Shown in pieces: positions 35,022 through 44,470 of a stretch of DNA of 64,000 nt (positions are counted from its first letter, which is position 1; the number at the start of each line of letters is the position of its first letter). The notes beneath the pieces were generated by a model. It did not search any database, was not told the DNA's origin, and was given only the letters and a program-made list of their open reading frames with translations. The translations under genes were made by a program, and so were the position numbers. This DNA comes from Brevibacillus aydinogluensis (GTDB lineage: Bacteria; Bacillota; Bacilli; Brevibacillales; Brevibacillaceae), in the NCBI RefSeq assembly GCF_031954365.1, contig NZ_JAUSVZ010000006.1; one strand, given 5' to 3'.

Positions 35022-38000
35022 ATGGCGGTCCAATTTGTCCTGGGCCGGGCGGGAACCGGAAAGACGCGGACGATTCTGGAGCGGATCAGCCGGCGTTTGC
35101 AGGATGATCCGCTGGGCTCGCCGATCATCTTGCTGGTGCCTGAGCAGGCCAGTTTTCAGGCGGAGCAGACACTGGCCACCCTGTCCGGGCTGGGCGGCGT
35201 GATCGGCACGCAGGTTCTCAGCTTTGGCCGGTTGGCCCACCGCCTGCAGCAGGAACTGGGCGATCTGACGCTGATGCAGGTGGACGACCTGGGCAAGCAC
35301 ATGGTGCTGCGCCTGATGCTGGAACGGTACAAGGATCAGCTGCAGGTGTTTGGCCGTTCCGCCCTGCAGCCCGGTTTTGCGGCGCAGTTGGGACGGCTGA
35401 TCAGCGAGTGCAAGTCGTACGGAGTAACCTTTGAACATACGGAAAATCTGGAGTGGGGGAGCGCTACACTCAACCAGAAGATACATGACCTGCGCCTGAT
35501 CATGGGTGCGTACGAAGCCTACCTGGCTGACGGGTACTGCGACGCCGACGACATTCTCAACCGCGTGGCGGCAAAGGTGAGCGAATCGGCCTACATCCGC
35601 CAAGCGGAGGTGTATATTGACGGCTTCAGCGGGTTTACCAATCAGGAGCTGCGGCTGATCGAACAGATGATGATCCATGCCAAGCGGGTGACGATCGCTC
35701 TCTGTCTCGATCCGGCCGAGCGGGATGCGTCCCTGGATGAACTGGGCCTGTTTCATCCCACGCTGCGGACGTACCGGGCGCTGGAGACGATGGCGCGAGA
35801 AGCGGGTGTCGCCGTGGAGCAGCCCGTCCTGTTGACGGAACCTGTCCGCTTTGCTCACAGTCCGTGGCTCAAGCAGCTTGAAGCCCGCTACTTTGAATGG
35901 GGCGATCCGGAAGCGCCGCCCGCCCCTGCCCGCGCGGACGAAGTAGTGCTGCTCTCTGCCGCCAACCGGCGTGCCGAAGTGGAGGCGGTGGCACTGCAAA
36001 TCCTCGCGCTGGCTCGGGACGAAGGATATCGTTGGCGGGACATGGCCATCCTGCTCCGGGAGATCGGGACGTATGCCGATGAGGTGGCCACCGTCTTTAC
36101 CGATTACGGCATCCCGTTTTTCCTGGACCAGAAGCGGACTGTGATGCACCACCCGCTGGTGGAACTGGTCCGCTCCGCCTTGGAGGTAATCGCCGGGAAG
36201 TGGCGGTACGAGGCGGTATTTCGCTGTTTCAAGACCGACCTGATCAGTCCGGAGCCGCAAGCGGAAGAAGGGGCAGGCGCAGAAGCGGGGGCGGATGCAG
36301 AAAAAGCAGGGACGGACGCAGAAGAAGCAGTGCGGCGCCAGATTGACGTATTGGAAAATTACGTCTTGGCGCACGGTGTATACGGCTCCCACTGGGCACA
36401 GGAGGCCCCCTGGCGCTTCGGCGGACCGGCGGGGGCGGACGAAGACGCCGAGGCAGACGGCCTGCGGCGCCGTTACGCTGCACCGCTGCTGCGGTTTGAG
36501 GCGGAGCTGAAGCGGGCGGAAAAGGAGAACGTGCGGGAGATGACGGCTGCCCTGTATTGCTTTCTCACCGCGTTGGACGTTCCAGAGAAGCTGGAGAGTT
36601 GGCAGCGAACGGCGGAAGAGGCTGGTGATCTGGAGGAAGCCCAGGTGCACGGCCAGGTCTGGAACGGCCTGATGAACCTGCTGGACCAGGTGGTGGAGGT
36701 GATGGGCGACGAGCAGATGGAGATCGCCATGTATGCCCGCGTCCTCGACAGCGGCCTGGAAAGCATTGAGCTGGGGCTGGTGCCGCCTGCGCTGGATCAG
36801 GTGCTGGTCGGGTCGATGGAGCGATCCCGCCAGCCGGACGTCAAGGCGCTGTTTCTGCTCGGCGTCAACGAGGGCGTGATCCCGCTCAAGCCGAAGGAAG
36901 AAGGCATCCTGGACGAGGCGGAGCGGGAGCGGCTGGCCGAGCTGGGGGTGGAATTGGCGCCAAGCGCAAGACAGCGGCTGATGGCCGAGCCGTTCCTGCT
37001 GTATCAGGCGATGACGCGCCCCTCCCTGCGTCTGGCGCTGAGCTGCGCCCTGGCTGACGAGGAGGGCAAGGCGCTGCTGCCGTCATCTGTCTTTTCGCGC
37101 GTGAAAGAGGTGCTTCCCGAGGCGCCTCACCGCTTTTTCCACAACGAGCCGACCGGGGAGGCGGAGGCGGACGCCTTTTTGCTCGGCAACCCGCGCCGCC
37201 TGTTTCGCCATCTGCTGACGCTTTTGCGGGGGATGAAAAAGAGCGGCACCCTGCCTGTTTTTTGGTGGGAAGTATACGACTGGTTTATCCGCTGCTCGCC
37301 CGATGCAAAACGGGAAGGCTGGCTGCTTTCCGGCCTGCGTTACACCAACCGGGCGGCGCCGCTCGACGGTAAGACCAGCCGGGCGCTGTACGGCGAGCGG
37401 CTGAGAATGAGCGTCTCCCGCCTGGAGCGCTTCCAGTCCTGTCCGTTTTCCCACTTTTCCTCGCACGGCCTGCGCTTGGGCGAGCGGCGGCTGTACAAGC
37501 TGGAGCGGTTTGACGTGGGTGAGTTGTTCCACGCCTCGCTGAAGCGGGCCGTAGAAAAGATGAACGAAGAACACCTGGAGTGGGGACGGCTGACTGAGGC
37601 CGACAGCATGCAACTCGCCAGCGCGGTGGTGGACGAGCTGGTGCCGGCGACGCGGAGCAGCATCCTGACCCGGACGGCGCGGTACCGCTTCCTCTCCGGC
37701 AAACTGAAGCGTGCCGTGGGCCGGGCGATCTACGTGCTGGGAGAACACGCCAAGCGCAGCCGGTTTGCTCCGGTGGGACTGGAGGTGGCGTTCGGGCCGG
37801 GCGGTGACCTGCCGGGACTGGCGCTGAAGCTGGCAAACGGGGCGGAAATGCTGCTCGTCGGACGCATCGACCGCGTGGACCAGTCACTGGATGACGAAGT
37901 GCCGTATCTGCGTGTGATCGACTACAAATCCGGCCCCAAGCAGCTCCAGCTCTCCGACGTGTGGAACGGGCTCAATCTGCAGCTGCTGGTCTACCTGGAC

Positions 38001-38570
38001 GTCGTGGTGTCCAACGCGGAGGCCTGGCTGGGGAAAAAGGCGGAACCGGCGGGGGTCTTTTACTACCAGGTGGCTGATCCGTTCGTCACTGCCAAGCGGC
38101 TGCTGACGCCCGACGAGGCTGCCCGGGAGCGGGCGAAAAAGCTGCGCATGAAGGGGCTGATGCTGGCCGACCCGGAACTTGCACGGATGATGGATGCTTA
38201 CGTGGAGCAGGGGCCGTCGGAACTGCTGCCGTTTGAACTGAAAAAGGACGGCACCCTCTCGGCGCGTTCATCCGTTGCCACGCCGGAGCAGTTTCAGGCG
38301 CTGCAGCAGTACGTGCGGGAGACGGTGGAAGCGATTGGGCAGCGCATGGTCGACGGCGAGATCCAGATCGCCCCGTATGTGCAGGGGACCGTGTCCGCCT
38401 GCCAGTTTTGCGCGTACAAACCGGTCTGCCAGTTTGACGCGGAATCCGCCGGGGAAATGCGCCAACTCCCCAAATGGAACAACAAACAGGTGTGGAGCAT
38501 GCTGGCCGGCCCACAGCAAACGGGTAAAGGAGGAAACGACGATGTCACAGCAGCAAGTGGCCAAGCCTGA
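35022..38570 (+). CDS. addB: ATP-dependent helicase/nuclease subunit B
   Basis: An 1182-residue AddB, partner of AddA in double-strand break end resection (functional RecBCD equivalent). Walker A GRAGTGKT is at 8-15. The C-terminal nuclease domain has IDRVDQSLDD and VIDYKSGPKQLQLS. The iron-sulfur cluster Cys residues are in FQSCPFSHF (about C806) and CQFCAYKPVCQF (about C1127, C1130, C1136), matching the B. subtilis pattern. GAGGAGGG precedes the ATG. Its last 29 nt overlap addA. The 100 bp upstream contains an 8-bp GAGCCAGG/CCTGGCTC inverted repeat without a T run. Confidence 0.96.
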   Translation: MAVQFVLGRAGTGKTRTILERISRRLQDDPLGSPIILLVPEQASFQAEQTLATLSGLGGVIGTQVLSFGRLAHRLQQELGDLTLMQVDDLGKHMVLRLMLERYKDQLQVFGRSALQPGFAAQLGRLISECKSYGVTFEHTENLEWGSATLNQKIHDLRLIMGAYEAYLADGYCDADDILNRVAAKVSESAYIRQAEVYIDGFSGFTNQELRLIEQMMIHAKRVTIALCLDPAERDASLDELGLFHPTLRTYRALETMAREAGVAVEQPVLLTEPVRFAHSPWLKQLEARYFEWGDPEAPPAPARADEVVLLSAANRRAEVEAVALQILALARDEGYRWRDMAILLREIGTYADEVATVFTDYGIPFFLDQKRTVMHHPLVELVRSALEVIAGKWRYEAVFRCFKTDLISPEPQAEEGAGAEAGADAEKAGTDAEEAVRRQIDVLENYVLAHGVYGSHWAQEAPWRFGGPAGADEDAEADGLRRRYAAPLLRFEAELKRAEKENVREMTAALYCFLTALDVPEKLESWQRTAEEAGDLEEAQVHGQVWNGLMNLLDQVVEVMGDEQMEIAMYARVLDSGLESIELGLVPPALDQVLVGSMERSRQPDVKALFLLGVNEGVIPLKPKEEGILDEAERERLAELGVELAPSARQRLMAEPFLLYQAMTRPSLRLALSCALADEEGKALLPSSVFSRVKEVLPEAPHRFFHNEPTGEAEADAFLLGNPRRLFRHLLTLLRGMKKSGTLPVFWWEVYDWFIRCSPDAKREGWLLSGLRYTNRAAPLDGKTSRALYGERLRMSVSRLERFQSCPFSHFSSHGLRLGERRLYKLERFDVGELFHASLKRAVEKMNEEHLEWGRLTEADSMQLASAVVDELVPATRSSILTRTARYRFLSGKLKRAVGRAIYVLGEHAKRSRFAPVGLEVAFGPGGDLPGLALKLANGAEMLLVGRIDRVDQSLDDEVPYLRVIDYKSGPKQLQLSDVWNGLNLQLLVYLDVVVSNAEAWLGKKAEPAGVFYYQVADPFVTAKRLLTPDEAARERAKKLRMKGLMLADPELARMMDAYVEQGPSELLPFELKKDGTLSARSSVATPEQFQALQQYVRETVEAIGQRMVDGEIQIAPYVQGTVSACQFCAYKPVCQFDAESAGEMRQLPKWNNKQVWSMLAGPQQTGKGGNDDVTAASGQA

Positions 38571-41500
38571 GCAGTGGACGGAAGAGCAGTGGCGGGCGAT
38601 TACGCGGCGCGGCCGCAACCTGCTGGTGGCGGCAGCAGCCGGTTCCGGGAAGACGTCGGTCCTGGTGGAACGGATCATCCGGCGAATCATGGATGAAAGC
38701 GATCCGGTCGGGGTGGACCAACTGCTGGTGGTCACCTTTACCAATGCGGCCGCCGCAGAGATGCGGCACCGCATCGGCGATGCCCTGCGCAAGGCGCTGA
38801 AGACACAGCCCCACTCCGCCCATCTGCGGTGGCAGTTGGCGCTGTTGCAGCGGGCGACGATCACCACGCTTCACTCCTTCTGTCTGTCGCTCCTGCGCCA
38901 GTATTACTACCTGGTGGAACTGGACCCGGATTTTCGCATCGCCGACCAGATGGAAGCCGAACTGCTGCGCCAGGACGTGCTGGACGAGCAGTTGGAGGAG
39001 TGGTACGAACGAGATGCAGAGTTTCAGGCGTTGGCCGACCTGATCCTTGACGGCCAGGATGACACGCCGCTGGCAGCGCTTATCGTCAGGCTGCATGAGT
39101 TTTCCCGCAGCCATCCCGAGCCCGAGCGCTGGCTGGACGAGGCGGCGGGAATGTTTGAAGCGGCTGATCCCGGCGGGTTGGACAGTTTGGCCTGGACCAA
39201 AAGCGTCCTCCAGTCGCTGGCGTTGGAGCTGAGGGCGTTGGAAGGAAAAATTCGGCGGGCAGCTGTCCTCGCCGCGTCCCCGGACGGCCCCCAGGCCTAC
39301 ATGCCGCTCCTGGAGGCCGAGGCGGATGCACTGGCCCGGGCTGCTGCCGCCTGCCGTCAGGGATGGGAAGCGGCGGAGTCGGCAGTGCGTGCCGTATCGT
39401 TTGGAAGGCTGCCTTCGGTGAAGGAGGCGGCCCCCGAGGTCAAAGAACAGGTGCAGGACCTGCGCAACGAGGTGAAAAAGGCGCTGGGCGAGCTTACGGA
39501 ACAGTATTTTGCCATGTCAGCAGCGCAATATGTGGAAGATTTGCGCCAGCTCGCTCCGCACATGCGGACGCTCGCCCGGCTCGTCTGCGAGTTTGAAGCG
39601 GCATTTCAGCGGGAAAAGCGGGCCCGCTCGCTGGTCGATTTCAGCGACCTGGAGCATCTCGCGCTGCAGGTGCTGACGGAGCGGACGGAGGACGGCCAAA
39701 CAATTCCTTCCGCCGTCTCCCGCCAACTGCGCGACCAGTTTGTCGAGGTGTTGGTGGACGAGTACCAGGATATCAATCTGGTGCAGGAGACGATTCTGCG
39801 GATGGTCTCCCGCGACGCCGAGACACACGGGGCGGCCAACCGATTTATGGTAGGCGACGTGAAGCAGAGCATTTACCGCTTCCGGCTGGCGGAGCCGAAG
39901 CTGTTTCTCGACAAGTACCTGACGTATGCGACGGAAGAGGACGAATCCGGATCAATCGGCGAATGTCCCGGCGAACGAATCGACCTGGCGGCCAACTTCC
40001 GCAGCCGGCGGGAGGTGGTGGACGCGGTCAACTTCCTGTTCCGGCAGATCATGTCGCCGGGAGTGGGAGAGATCGACTACGACCGTTCCGCCGAACTCAT
40101 CTGCCGGGCCGCCTACCCGGAATCTGAACCGGAGCGGTTGCGGCCGGAGGTTCATCTGATCGATCGGGCCGCCCCCGAAGAGTCAGAGGATCAGGCTGAG
40201 GCCGAGGAGACCGGTCTGCCCCCTGCGGGAGAGGCGGCAGAAGAGGCCAGCACGGCCCAGTTGGAAGCAAGGCTGATTGCCAGGCGGATTCGCCGCTGGA
40301 TGGAGCCGGGCGAGGGAGAGGCACCGCTGTTGGTCTACGATAAAAAAGAGGGCGGGCTGCGTCCTCTGGCCTACCGGGACATCGTGATCCTGCTGCGGGC
40401 TGTCTCCGGCTGGGGCGAGGCGATGATGGAAGAGCTGCGGGCCGCCGGCATTCCCGTCTACGCGGAGCAGAGCGAGGGGTACTTTGACGCGACCGAGGTG
40501 GAAGTGATGCTCTCGCTGCTGCGCGTGATCGACAACCCGCTGCAGGATATTCCGCTTGCCGCCGTGCTCCGCTCTCCGCTCGTCGGTCTGCGCGAAGAGC
40601 AGCTGGCTCACATCCGCATCAGCTATCCGGCGGGGCCGTTTTATCAGGCGGTGCACCGCTATGTGGAAGAACAGCCGGCAACATGCGAGTGGGAAGAAAA
40701 ACTGCACCGCTTTTTCCGCAGCCTGAAGCGGTGGCGGACCCAGGCGCGGCGGGAACCGCTGGCCGAACTGATCGCCGCGCTATACAGGGAGACCGGCTAT
40801 CTGGACTACGTCGCCGCCCTGGAAAACGGACAGCAGCGGCAGGCCAACCTGCGCGCGCTGTACGACCGCGCCCGGCAGTACGAAGCGGGCTCGTATCGGG
40901 GACTGTTCCGCTTTCTTCGCTTTGTCGACAGACTGCGGGAGGCGGGCAGCGACATGGGCGAAGCCCGAACGATCGGGGAGAGCGAAGACGTCGTGAGGAT
41001 CATGACGATTCACAAGAGCAAGGGGCTGGAGTTTCCCGTTGTCTTTGTCGCCGGGATGGGCAAAATGTTTAACACCATGGATGTAAAAAGTTCGTTTCTC
41101 CTGCACAAGGATCTCGGATTTGGACCGATGGCGGTGGAGCCGCAACTGCAGGTCCGCTATCCCAGTCTGGCGGCACTGGGCATCCGGCAGCAGATGCGGC
41201 GGGAGATGCTGGCCGAAGAGATGCGGGTGCTGTACGTCGCCCTGACGCGGGCGCGGGAAAAGCTGGTGCTGGTGGGCACGGCCAAGGATCTGGGGAAAAG
41301 TGTAACCGCCTGGGGACGACAGGGGGATGGCGAACGGCTGCATGACGAAGACTTGATTCAGGCCAAGGGCTACCTGGATTGGGTGGGCCGCGCGCTGCTC
41401 AGACATCCTCAGGCTGCGCCGCTCAGGGACTACCCGCGTGAACGCGGCGGTGAGCCGGTGTCGGTCCGCACGGTGCCGGACGATTCCAGCTGGTCGTTTC

Positions 41501-42348
41501 ATTTTTATCTGGCGGATCGGCTGCAGGCGGAGTCGGACGCTCAGGCGGAGGGACAATCTGTCTGGGAGCGGCTGACCCGACGCGAACCGATTCCCGAGCG
41601 TCCGGCCGACGACACGCTGCGCACGTTGATCGAACGCCGACTGGGCTGGAGCGATCCCCATTCGTCCGCATCCCGGTTGGCCGCCAAGTGGACGGTCAGC
41701 GAACTGAAGCAGCGAGCCAAAACGGGCAGTGGTTTTCCCTATCTGCTGCCGTCGATTGCGGAGAAACCGCGCTTTCTCGCCGAAGACGCACGCCATCGCC
41801 TGACCAGCGCCGAACTGGGGACGCTAACTCACCTGGTCCTGCAGCAGCTTGACCTGCGCCGGCCACTTGATGAGCCGGACATCCGGCAGCAGATCGATTC
41901 GCTGGTGCTGCGCCGCTTTTTGACCGAGGAGCAGGCGGAGGCGGTAAACGCACGCGACCTTGCCCGCTTTTTTGCTTCTCCGTTGGGAACGCGAATGAAA
42001 CAGGCAGCCAAGGTCTATCGTGAACTGCCTTTTACGATGGCGCTGCCTGCCAATGAGGTAGATCCGGAGATCGGGGACGACGAGCACGTCATCGTCCAAG
42101 GCGTGATCGACTGTCTGCTGGAGGAGGAGAACGGCAGACTGGTCCTGATCGATTTCAAGACGGACCGGATCGCGGCAGAGCCGTCGCCTGCGGTTATCGC
42201 CGAGATGAAACGGCGGTACGAAGCGCAAATCCGTCTCTACGTCCGCGCCGTAGAACAGATTCTCAAGACGCGCAAGGTAGCGGAGAGTTATCTGTATCTG
42301 CTGGCGGGCGGGGTTGAGGTGCTTGTCGAACCCGACAGCCGACATTAA
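38542..42348 (+). CDS. addA: ATP-dependent helicase/nuclease subunit A
   Basis: A 1268-residue UvrD-like helicase with C-terminal nuclease. Walker A AAAGSGKT is at 31-38, followed by VTFTNAAAAEMRHRI (motif Ia), VDEYQDINLVQ (motif II), MTIHKSKGLEFPVVFV (motif V) and LYVALTRAREKL (motif VI). The nuclease motif is VIDCLLEEENGRLVLIDFKT near 1187-1206. The frame is open upstream, but ATG 38542 with AAGGAGG 9-10 nt ahead gives the standard N terminus. The stop lies inside an 11-bp tandem repeat. Confidence 0.96.
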   Translation: MSQQQVAKPEQWTEEQWRAITRRGRNLLVAAAAGSGKTSVLVERIIRRIMDESDPVGVDQLLVVTFTNAAAAEMRHRIGDALRKALKTQPHSAHLRWQLALLQRATITTLHSFCLSLLRQYYYLVELDPDFRIADQMEAELLRQDVLDEQLEEWYERDAEFQALADLILDGQDDTPLAALIVRLHEFSRSHPEPERWLDEAAGMFEAADPGGLDSLAWTKSVLQSLALELRALEGKIRRAAVLAASPDGPQAYMPLLEAEADALARAAAACRQGWEAAESAVRAVSFGRLPSVKEAAPEVKEQVQDLRNEVKKALGELTEQYFAMSAAQYVEDLRQLAPHMRTLARLVCEFEAAFQREKRARSLVDFSDLEHLALQVLTERTEDGQTIPSAVSRQLRDQFVEVLVDEYQDINLVQETILRMVSRDAETHGAANRFMVGDVKQSIYRFRLAEPKLFLDKYLTYATEEDESGSIGECPGERIDLAANFRSRREVVDAVNFLFRQIMSPGVGEIDYDRSAELICRAAYPESEPERLRPEVHLIDRAAPEESEDQAEAEETGLPPAGEAAEEASTAQLEARLIARRIRRWMEPGEGEAPLLVYDKKEGGLRPLAYRDIVILLRAVSGWGEAMMEELRAAGIPVYAEQSEGYFDATEVEVMLSLLRVIDNPLQDIPLAAVLRSPLVGLREEQLAHIRISYPAGPFYQAVHRYVEEQPATCEWEEKLHRFFRSLKRWRTQARREPLAELIAALYRETGYLDYVAALENGQQRQANLRALYDRARQYEAGSYRGLFRFLRFVDRLREAGSDMGEARTIGESEDVVRIMTIHKSKGLEFPVVFVAGMGKMFNTMDVKSSFLLHKDLGFGPMAVEPQLQVRYPSLAALGIRQQMRREMLAEEMRVLYVALTRAREKLVLVGTAKDLGKSVTAWGRQGDGERLHDEDLIQAKGYLDWVGRALLRHPQAAPLRDYPRERGGEPVSVRTVPDDSSWSFHFYLADRLQAESDAQAEGQSVWERLTRREPIPERPADDTLRTLIERRLGWSDPHSSASRLAAKWTVSELKQRAKTGSGFPYLLPSIAEKPRFLAEDARHRLTSAELGTLTHLVLQQLDLRRPLDEPDIRQQIDSLVLRRFLTEEQAEAVNARDLARFFASPLGTRMKQAAKVYRELPFTMALPANEVDPEIGDDEHVIVQGVIDCLLEEENGRLVLIDFKTDRIAAEPSPAVIAEMKRRYEAQIRLYVRAVEQILKTRKVAESYLYLLAGGVEVLVEPDSRH

Positions 42349-42369
42349 GCCGACATTAAGCCGACATCA
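42337..42369 (+). repeat. 11-bp tandem repeat across the addA stop
   Basis: AGCCGACATTA occurs at 42337-42347 and 42348-42358, with a third unit AGCCGACATCA at 42359-42369. The first TAA (42346-42348) ends addA; the second unit would add a further in-register TAA, so changes in copy number leave termination intact. Confidence 0.85.
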
Positions 42370-42379
42370 ATAGAATCAC

Positions 42380-42417
42380 CATCCGGTTTCCAATAGGAAG
42401 CCGGATGTATTTTTTTA
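42380..42417 (+). terminator. intrinsic terminator of the sbcDC-addBA unit
   Basis: CATCCGGTTTCC (42380-42391) pairs with GGAAGCCGGATG (42396-42407) with one G-U pair around AATA, followed by TATTTTTTT. Confidence 0.92.
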
Positions 42418-42508
42418 CCTAGAAACCATTACCTGTATATGTGCAAAGCATTGTCGGCACGCTACAAATAGGGATCCCGGAACGTTTCTCCAGAAAGACG
42501 CATCTTGC

Positions 42509-42556
42509 AACGGCCTGATTCGGAAGGGACTAACTGTCTGTCGGCGGCCGTTTTTG
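42509..42556 (+). other. long stem-loop with T run, upstream of the permease promoter
   Basis: AACGGCC (42509-42515) pairs with GGCCGTT (42546-42552) around a 30-nt loop, followed by TTTTG. It looks like a second terminator or the end of a small leader RNA. The preceding 42418-42508 has no gene; I could not match it to a riboswitch class I know. Confidence 0.4.
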
Positions 42557-42610
42557 TTTATAGCAAAAAAATCTTTTAACGATAACAAAAATATAATTCT
42601 GATTTTAATA

Positions 42611-42639
42611 TTGTTCTGATAAATATGACAATGTATAAT
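42611..42639 (+). promoter_or_regulatory. sigma-A promoter of the amino acid permease gene
   Basis: TTGTTC (42611-42616) and a perfect TATAAT (42634-42639) with a 17-bp spacer and TG directly before the -10, in an AT-rich stretch. Start predicted near 42646. Confidence 0.8.
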
Positions 42640-42650
42640 GAGAGGCGTTT

Positions 42651-42671
42651 CCGGTGCGGACACCGGTTTTT
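42651..42671 (+). terminator. terminator-like hairpin at the start of the permease mRNA
   Basis: CCGGTG (42651-42656) and CACCGG (42661-42666) enclose CGGA and are followed by TTTTT. It begins about 5 nt after the predicted transcription start and about 60 nt before the ATG, so it is either a 5' stabilising hairpin or an attenuator-like element. Confidence 0.6.
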
Positions 42672-42728
42672 AGGCGGCAGGCACATCTTATGTAAATGAG
42701 AACACAATCATCGGGGGTTATACGGAAA

Positions 42729-44141
42729 ATGGACATTAGTCAATTCTTACGCAAAAAATCGATCTCCCAGATGCTGGAGCAGACGGAAAGCAAGCACGGC
42801 TCGCTGCGCAAAACACTGGGAGCATTTGATCTCACCATGCTGGGCATCGGGGCCATTATCGGCACCGGGGTCTTTGTACTGACAGGTGTGGCCGCCGCGA
42901 AATACGCTGGTCCCGCGTTGGTGCTTTCCTTTGTCCTGGCGGGGCTGGCCTGTGTGTTTGCCGCGCTTTGTTACGCTGAGTTTGCCTCTACCGTACCCGT
43001 TTCCGGAAGCGCATACACGTACAGCTATGCCGCTTTTGGCGAACTGGTCGCGTGGATTCTCGGTTGGGATTTGATCCTGGAGTACGGCGTAGCGTCCGCC
43101 GCCGTCGCGAGCGGTTGGTCCGGATACGCACAGGGGCTGTTGGCCGGATTCGACATATATCTGCCCACTGCACTGACCAGCGCGTACGACCCGGCCAAGG
43201 GGACGATCATCGACCTGCCCGCCGTCCTGATCACCGGCGTTATCACCGCCCTGCTCATGATGGGCACACGCGAATCAGCGAGATTTAACAACCTGATGGT
43301 GTTTATCAAAGTGGCCGTCATCCTGCTGTTTTTGGTTGTGGGGGTCGGCTACGTGAAGCCGGACAATTGGTCGCCCTTCATGCCGTTCGGCTTCGCGGGA
43401 GTGGCCACGGGAGCGGCGACGGTCTTCTTTGCCTTCATCGGCTTTGACGCCGTCTCGACCGCAGCAGAGGAAGTGCGGAATCCTCAACGCAACATGCCGA
43501 TTGGCATCATCGCCTCCCTGCTGATCTGTACGTTTCTGTACATTGCGGTCTCACTTGTGCTGACCGGGATCGTACCGTTCGATCAGCTGAACGTGAAAAA
43601 CCCGGTTGCCTTTGCGATGCAGTTTGTGCAGCAGGATTGGGTGGCCGGATTCATCTCCTTGGGCGCGATCACGGGCATTACCACTGTGCTGCTGGTGATG
43701 ATGTACGGGCAAACCCGGCTGTTTTTTGCGATGAGCCGCGACGGACTGCTGCCTGGTGTCTTTTCCCGCGTCAATGAAAAGCGGCAGGTTCCCCGTCAAA
43801 GCACGATGATCGTGGGCGCCCTCGTCGCCCTGTTCAGCGGTCTTTTGCCGCTGCACAAGCTGGCCGAACTGACCAACATCGGTACGCTGTTTGCCTTTAT
43901 CGTCGTCTCTGCAGGTGTGATGGTGCTGCGCAAGACCAATCCCGGACTGCGGCGAGCGTTCCGCGTGCCGTTGGTGCCGCTGGTGCCCATCCTGGCGATT
44001 CTGTTTTGCGGATATTTGATTTACAGTCTGCCTTCCAGCACCAAGATCGGATTTTTGCTCTGGCTGGTTGTCGGAGCCGTCGTTTACCTGGCGTACGGCA
44101 GACGTCACAGCAAGCTGGCCCGAGATACAAGCGAGGGGTAA
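42729..44141 (+). CDS. APC family amino acid permease (YfnA/cationic amino acid transporter type)
   Basis: A 470-residue, 12-helix amino acid transporter. Helix 1 has the unwound substrate motif IGAIIGTGVFVLTG, and CYAEFASTVPVSGSAYTYSY, LILEYGVASAAVASGWSGYA, FFAFIGFDAVSTAAEEVRNP and GQTRLFFAMSRDGLLP are typical of the YfnA/CAT branch. I chose ATG 42729 behind GGGGG; ATG 42696 lacks a ribosome site. The gene has its own promoter and terminator. The exact substrate is not determinable; the branch includes broad and cationic amino acid carriers. Confidence 0.9.
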   Translation: MDISQFLRKKSISQMLEQTESKHGSLRKTLGAFDLTMLGIGAIIGTGVFVLTGVAAAKYAGPALVLSFVLAGLACVFAALCYAEFASTVPVSGSAYTYSYAAFGELVAWILGWDLILEYGVASAAVASGWSGYAQGLLAGFDIYLPTALTSAYDPAKGTIIDLPAVLITGVITALLMMGTRESARFNNLMVFIKVAVILLFLVVGVGYVKPDNWSPFMPFGFAGVATGAATVFFAFIGFDAVSTAAEEVRNPQRNMPIGIIASLLICTFLYIAVSLVLTGIVPFDQLNVKNPVAFAMQFVQQDWVAGFISLGAITGITTVLLVMMYGQTRLFFAMSRDGLLPGVFSRVNEKRQVPRQSTMIVGALVALFSGLLPLHKLAELTNIGTLFAFIVVSAGVMVLRKTNPGLRRAFRVPLVPLVPILAILFCGYLIYSLPSSTKIGFLLWLVVGAVVYLAYGRRHSKLARDTSEG

Positions 44142-44158
44142 TACGGGAACAAACGGAG

Positions 44159-44197
44159 ACGAGCAGGCATGCTGAAGCGGGCAGCCTGCTCGTTTTC
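44159..44197 (+). terminator. intrinsic terminator of the permease gene
   Basis: ACGAGCAGGC (44159-44168) pairs perfectly with GCCTGCTCGT (44184-44193), followed by a T-rich tail. Confidence 0.88.
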
Positions 44198-44337
44198 TTG
44201 CGCGTTCGGGGGTGGCAATCGTGGGGACGGGCGGACCGCCCCGGCATGCTGGCAAATATTTGCCGCCGGCCAGGTTTTTTTTTACAAGCGTCTTTACATG
44301 GAGGCGGGAGCATACATATAATGTACATAACACAAAA

Positions 44338-44359
44338 GTGAGTAATCACTCACTATAAT
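44338..44359 (+). promoter_or_regulatory. operator 1 overlapping a -10 of the ABC efflux operon
   Basis: GTGAGT-AATC-ACTCAC (44338-44353) is a perfect palindrome with 6-bp arms, and TATAAT (44354-44359) follows directly. The palindrome therefore sits in the core promoter. No strong -35 is seen. The TGAGTnnnnACTCA form is typical of TetR-family sites; the cognate protein is probably the TetR encoded at the operon end (47605-48273). Confidence 0.65.
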
Positions 44360-44417
44360 CATCATCACTGGTATCGTCAAAATGGACTACGCTTGCATCA
44401 GGCACCAGAAAGTTTTT

Positions 44418-44446
44418 TTGACAGCAAAATGAGTGAGTGCTCACAT
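44418..44446 (+). promoter_or_regulatory. operator 2 downstream of TTGACA in the ABC efflux leader
   Basis: TTGACA (44418-44423) lies 17 bp before a weak TCACAT (44441-44446). The spacer holds ATGAGTGAGTGCTCAC (from 44429), which matches the reverse complement of operator 1 at 13 of 16 positions. A repressor bound here would block this second promoter or act with operator 1, about 90 bp away. Confidence 0.6.
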
Positions 44447-44470
44447 CAACAAATTGGTCGAGGTGGTCTT

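Noticed and set aside
42418..42560. A known riboswitch (purine, ykkC-type or S-box) ahead of the amino acid permease
   Set aside because: I could not find the conserved core of any class I know, and the promoter of the permease lies downstream of it.
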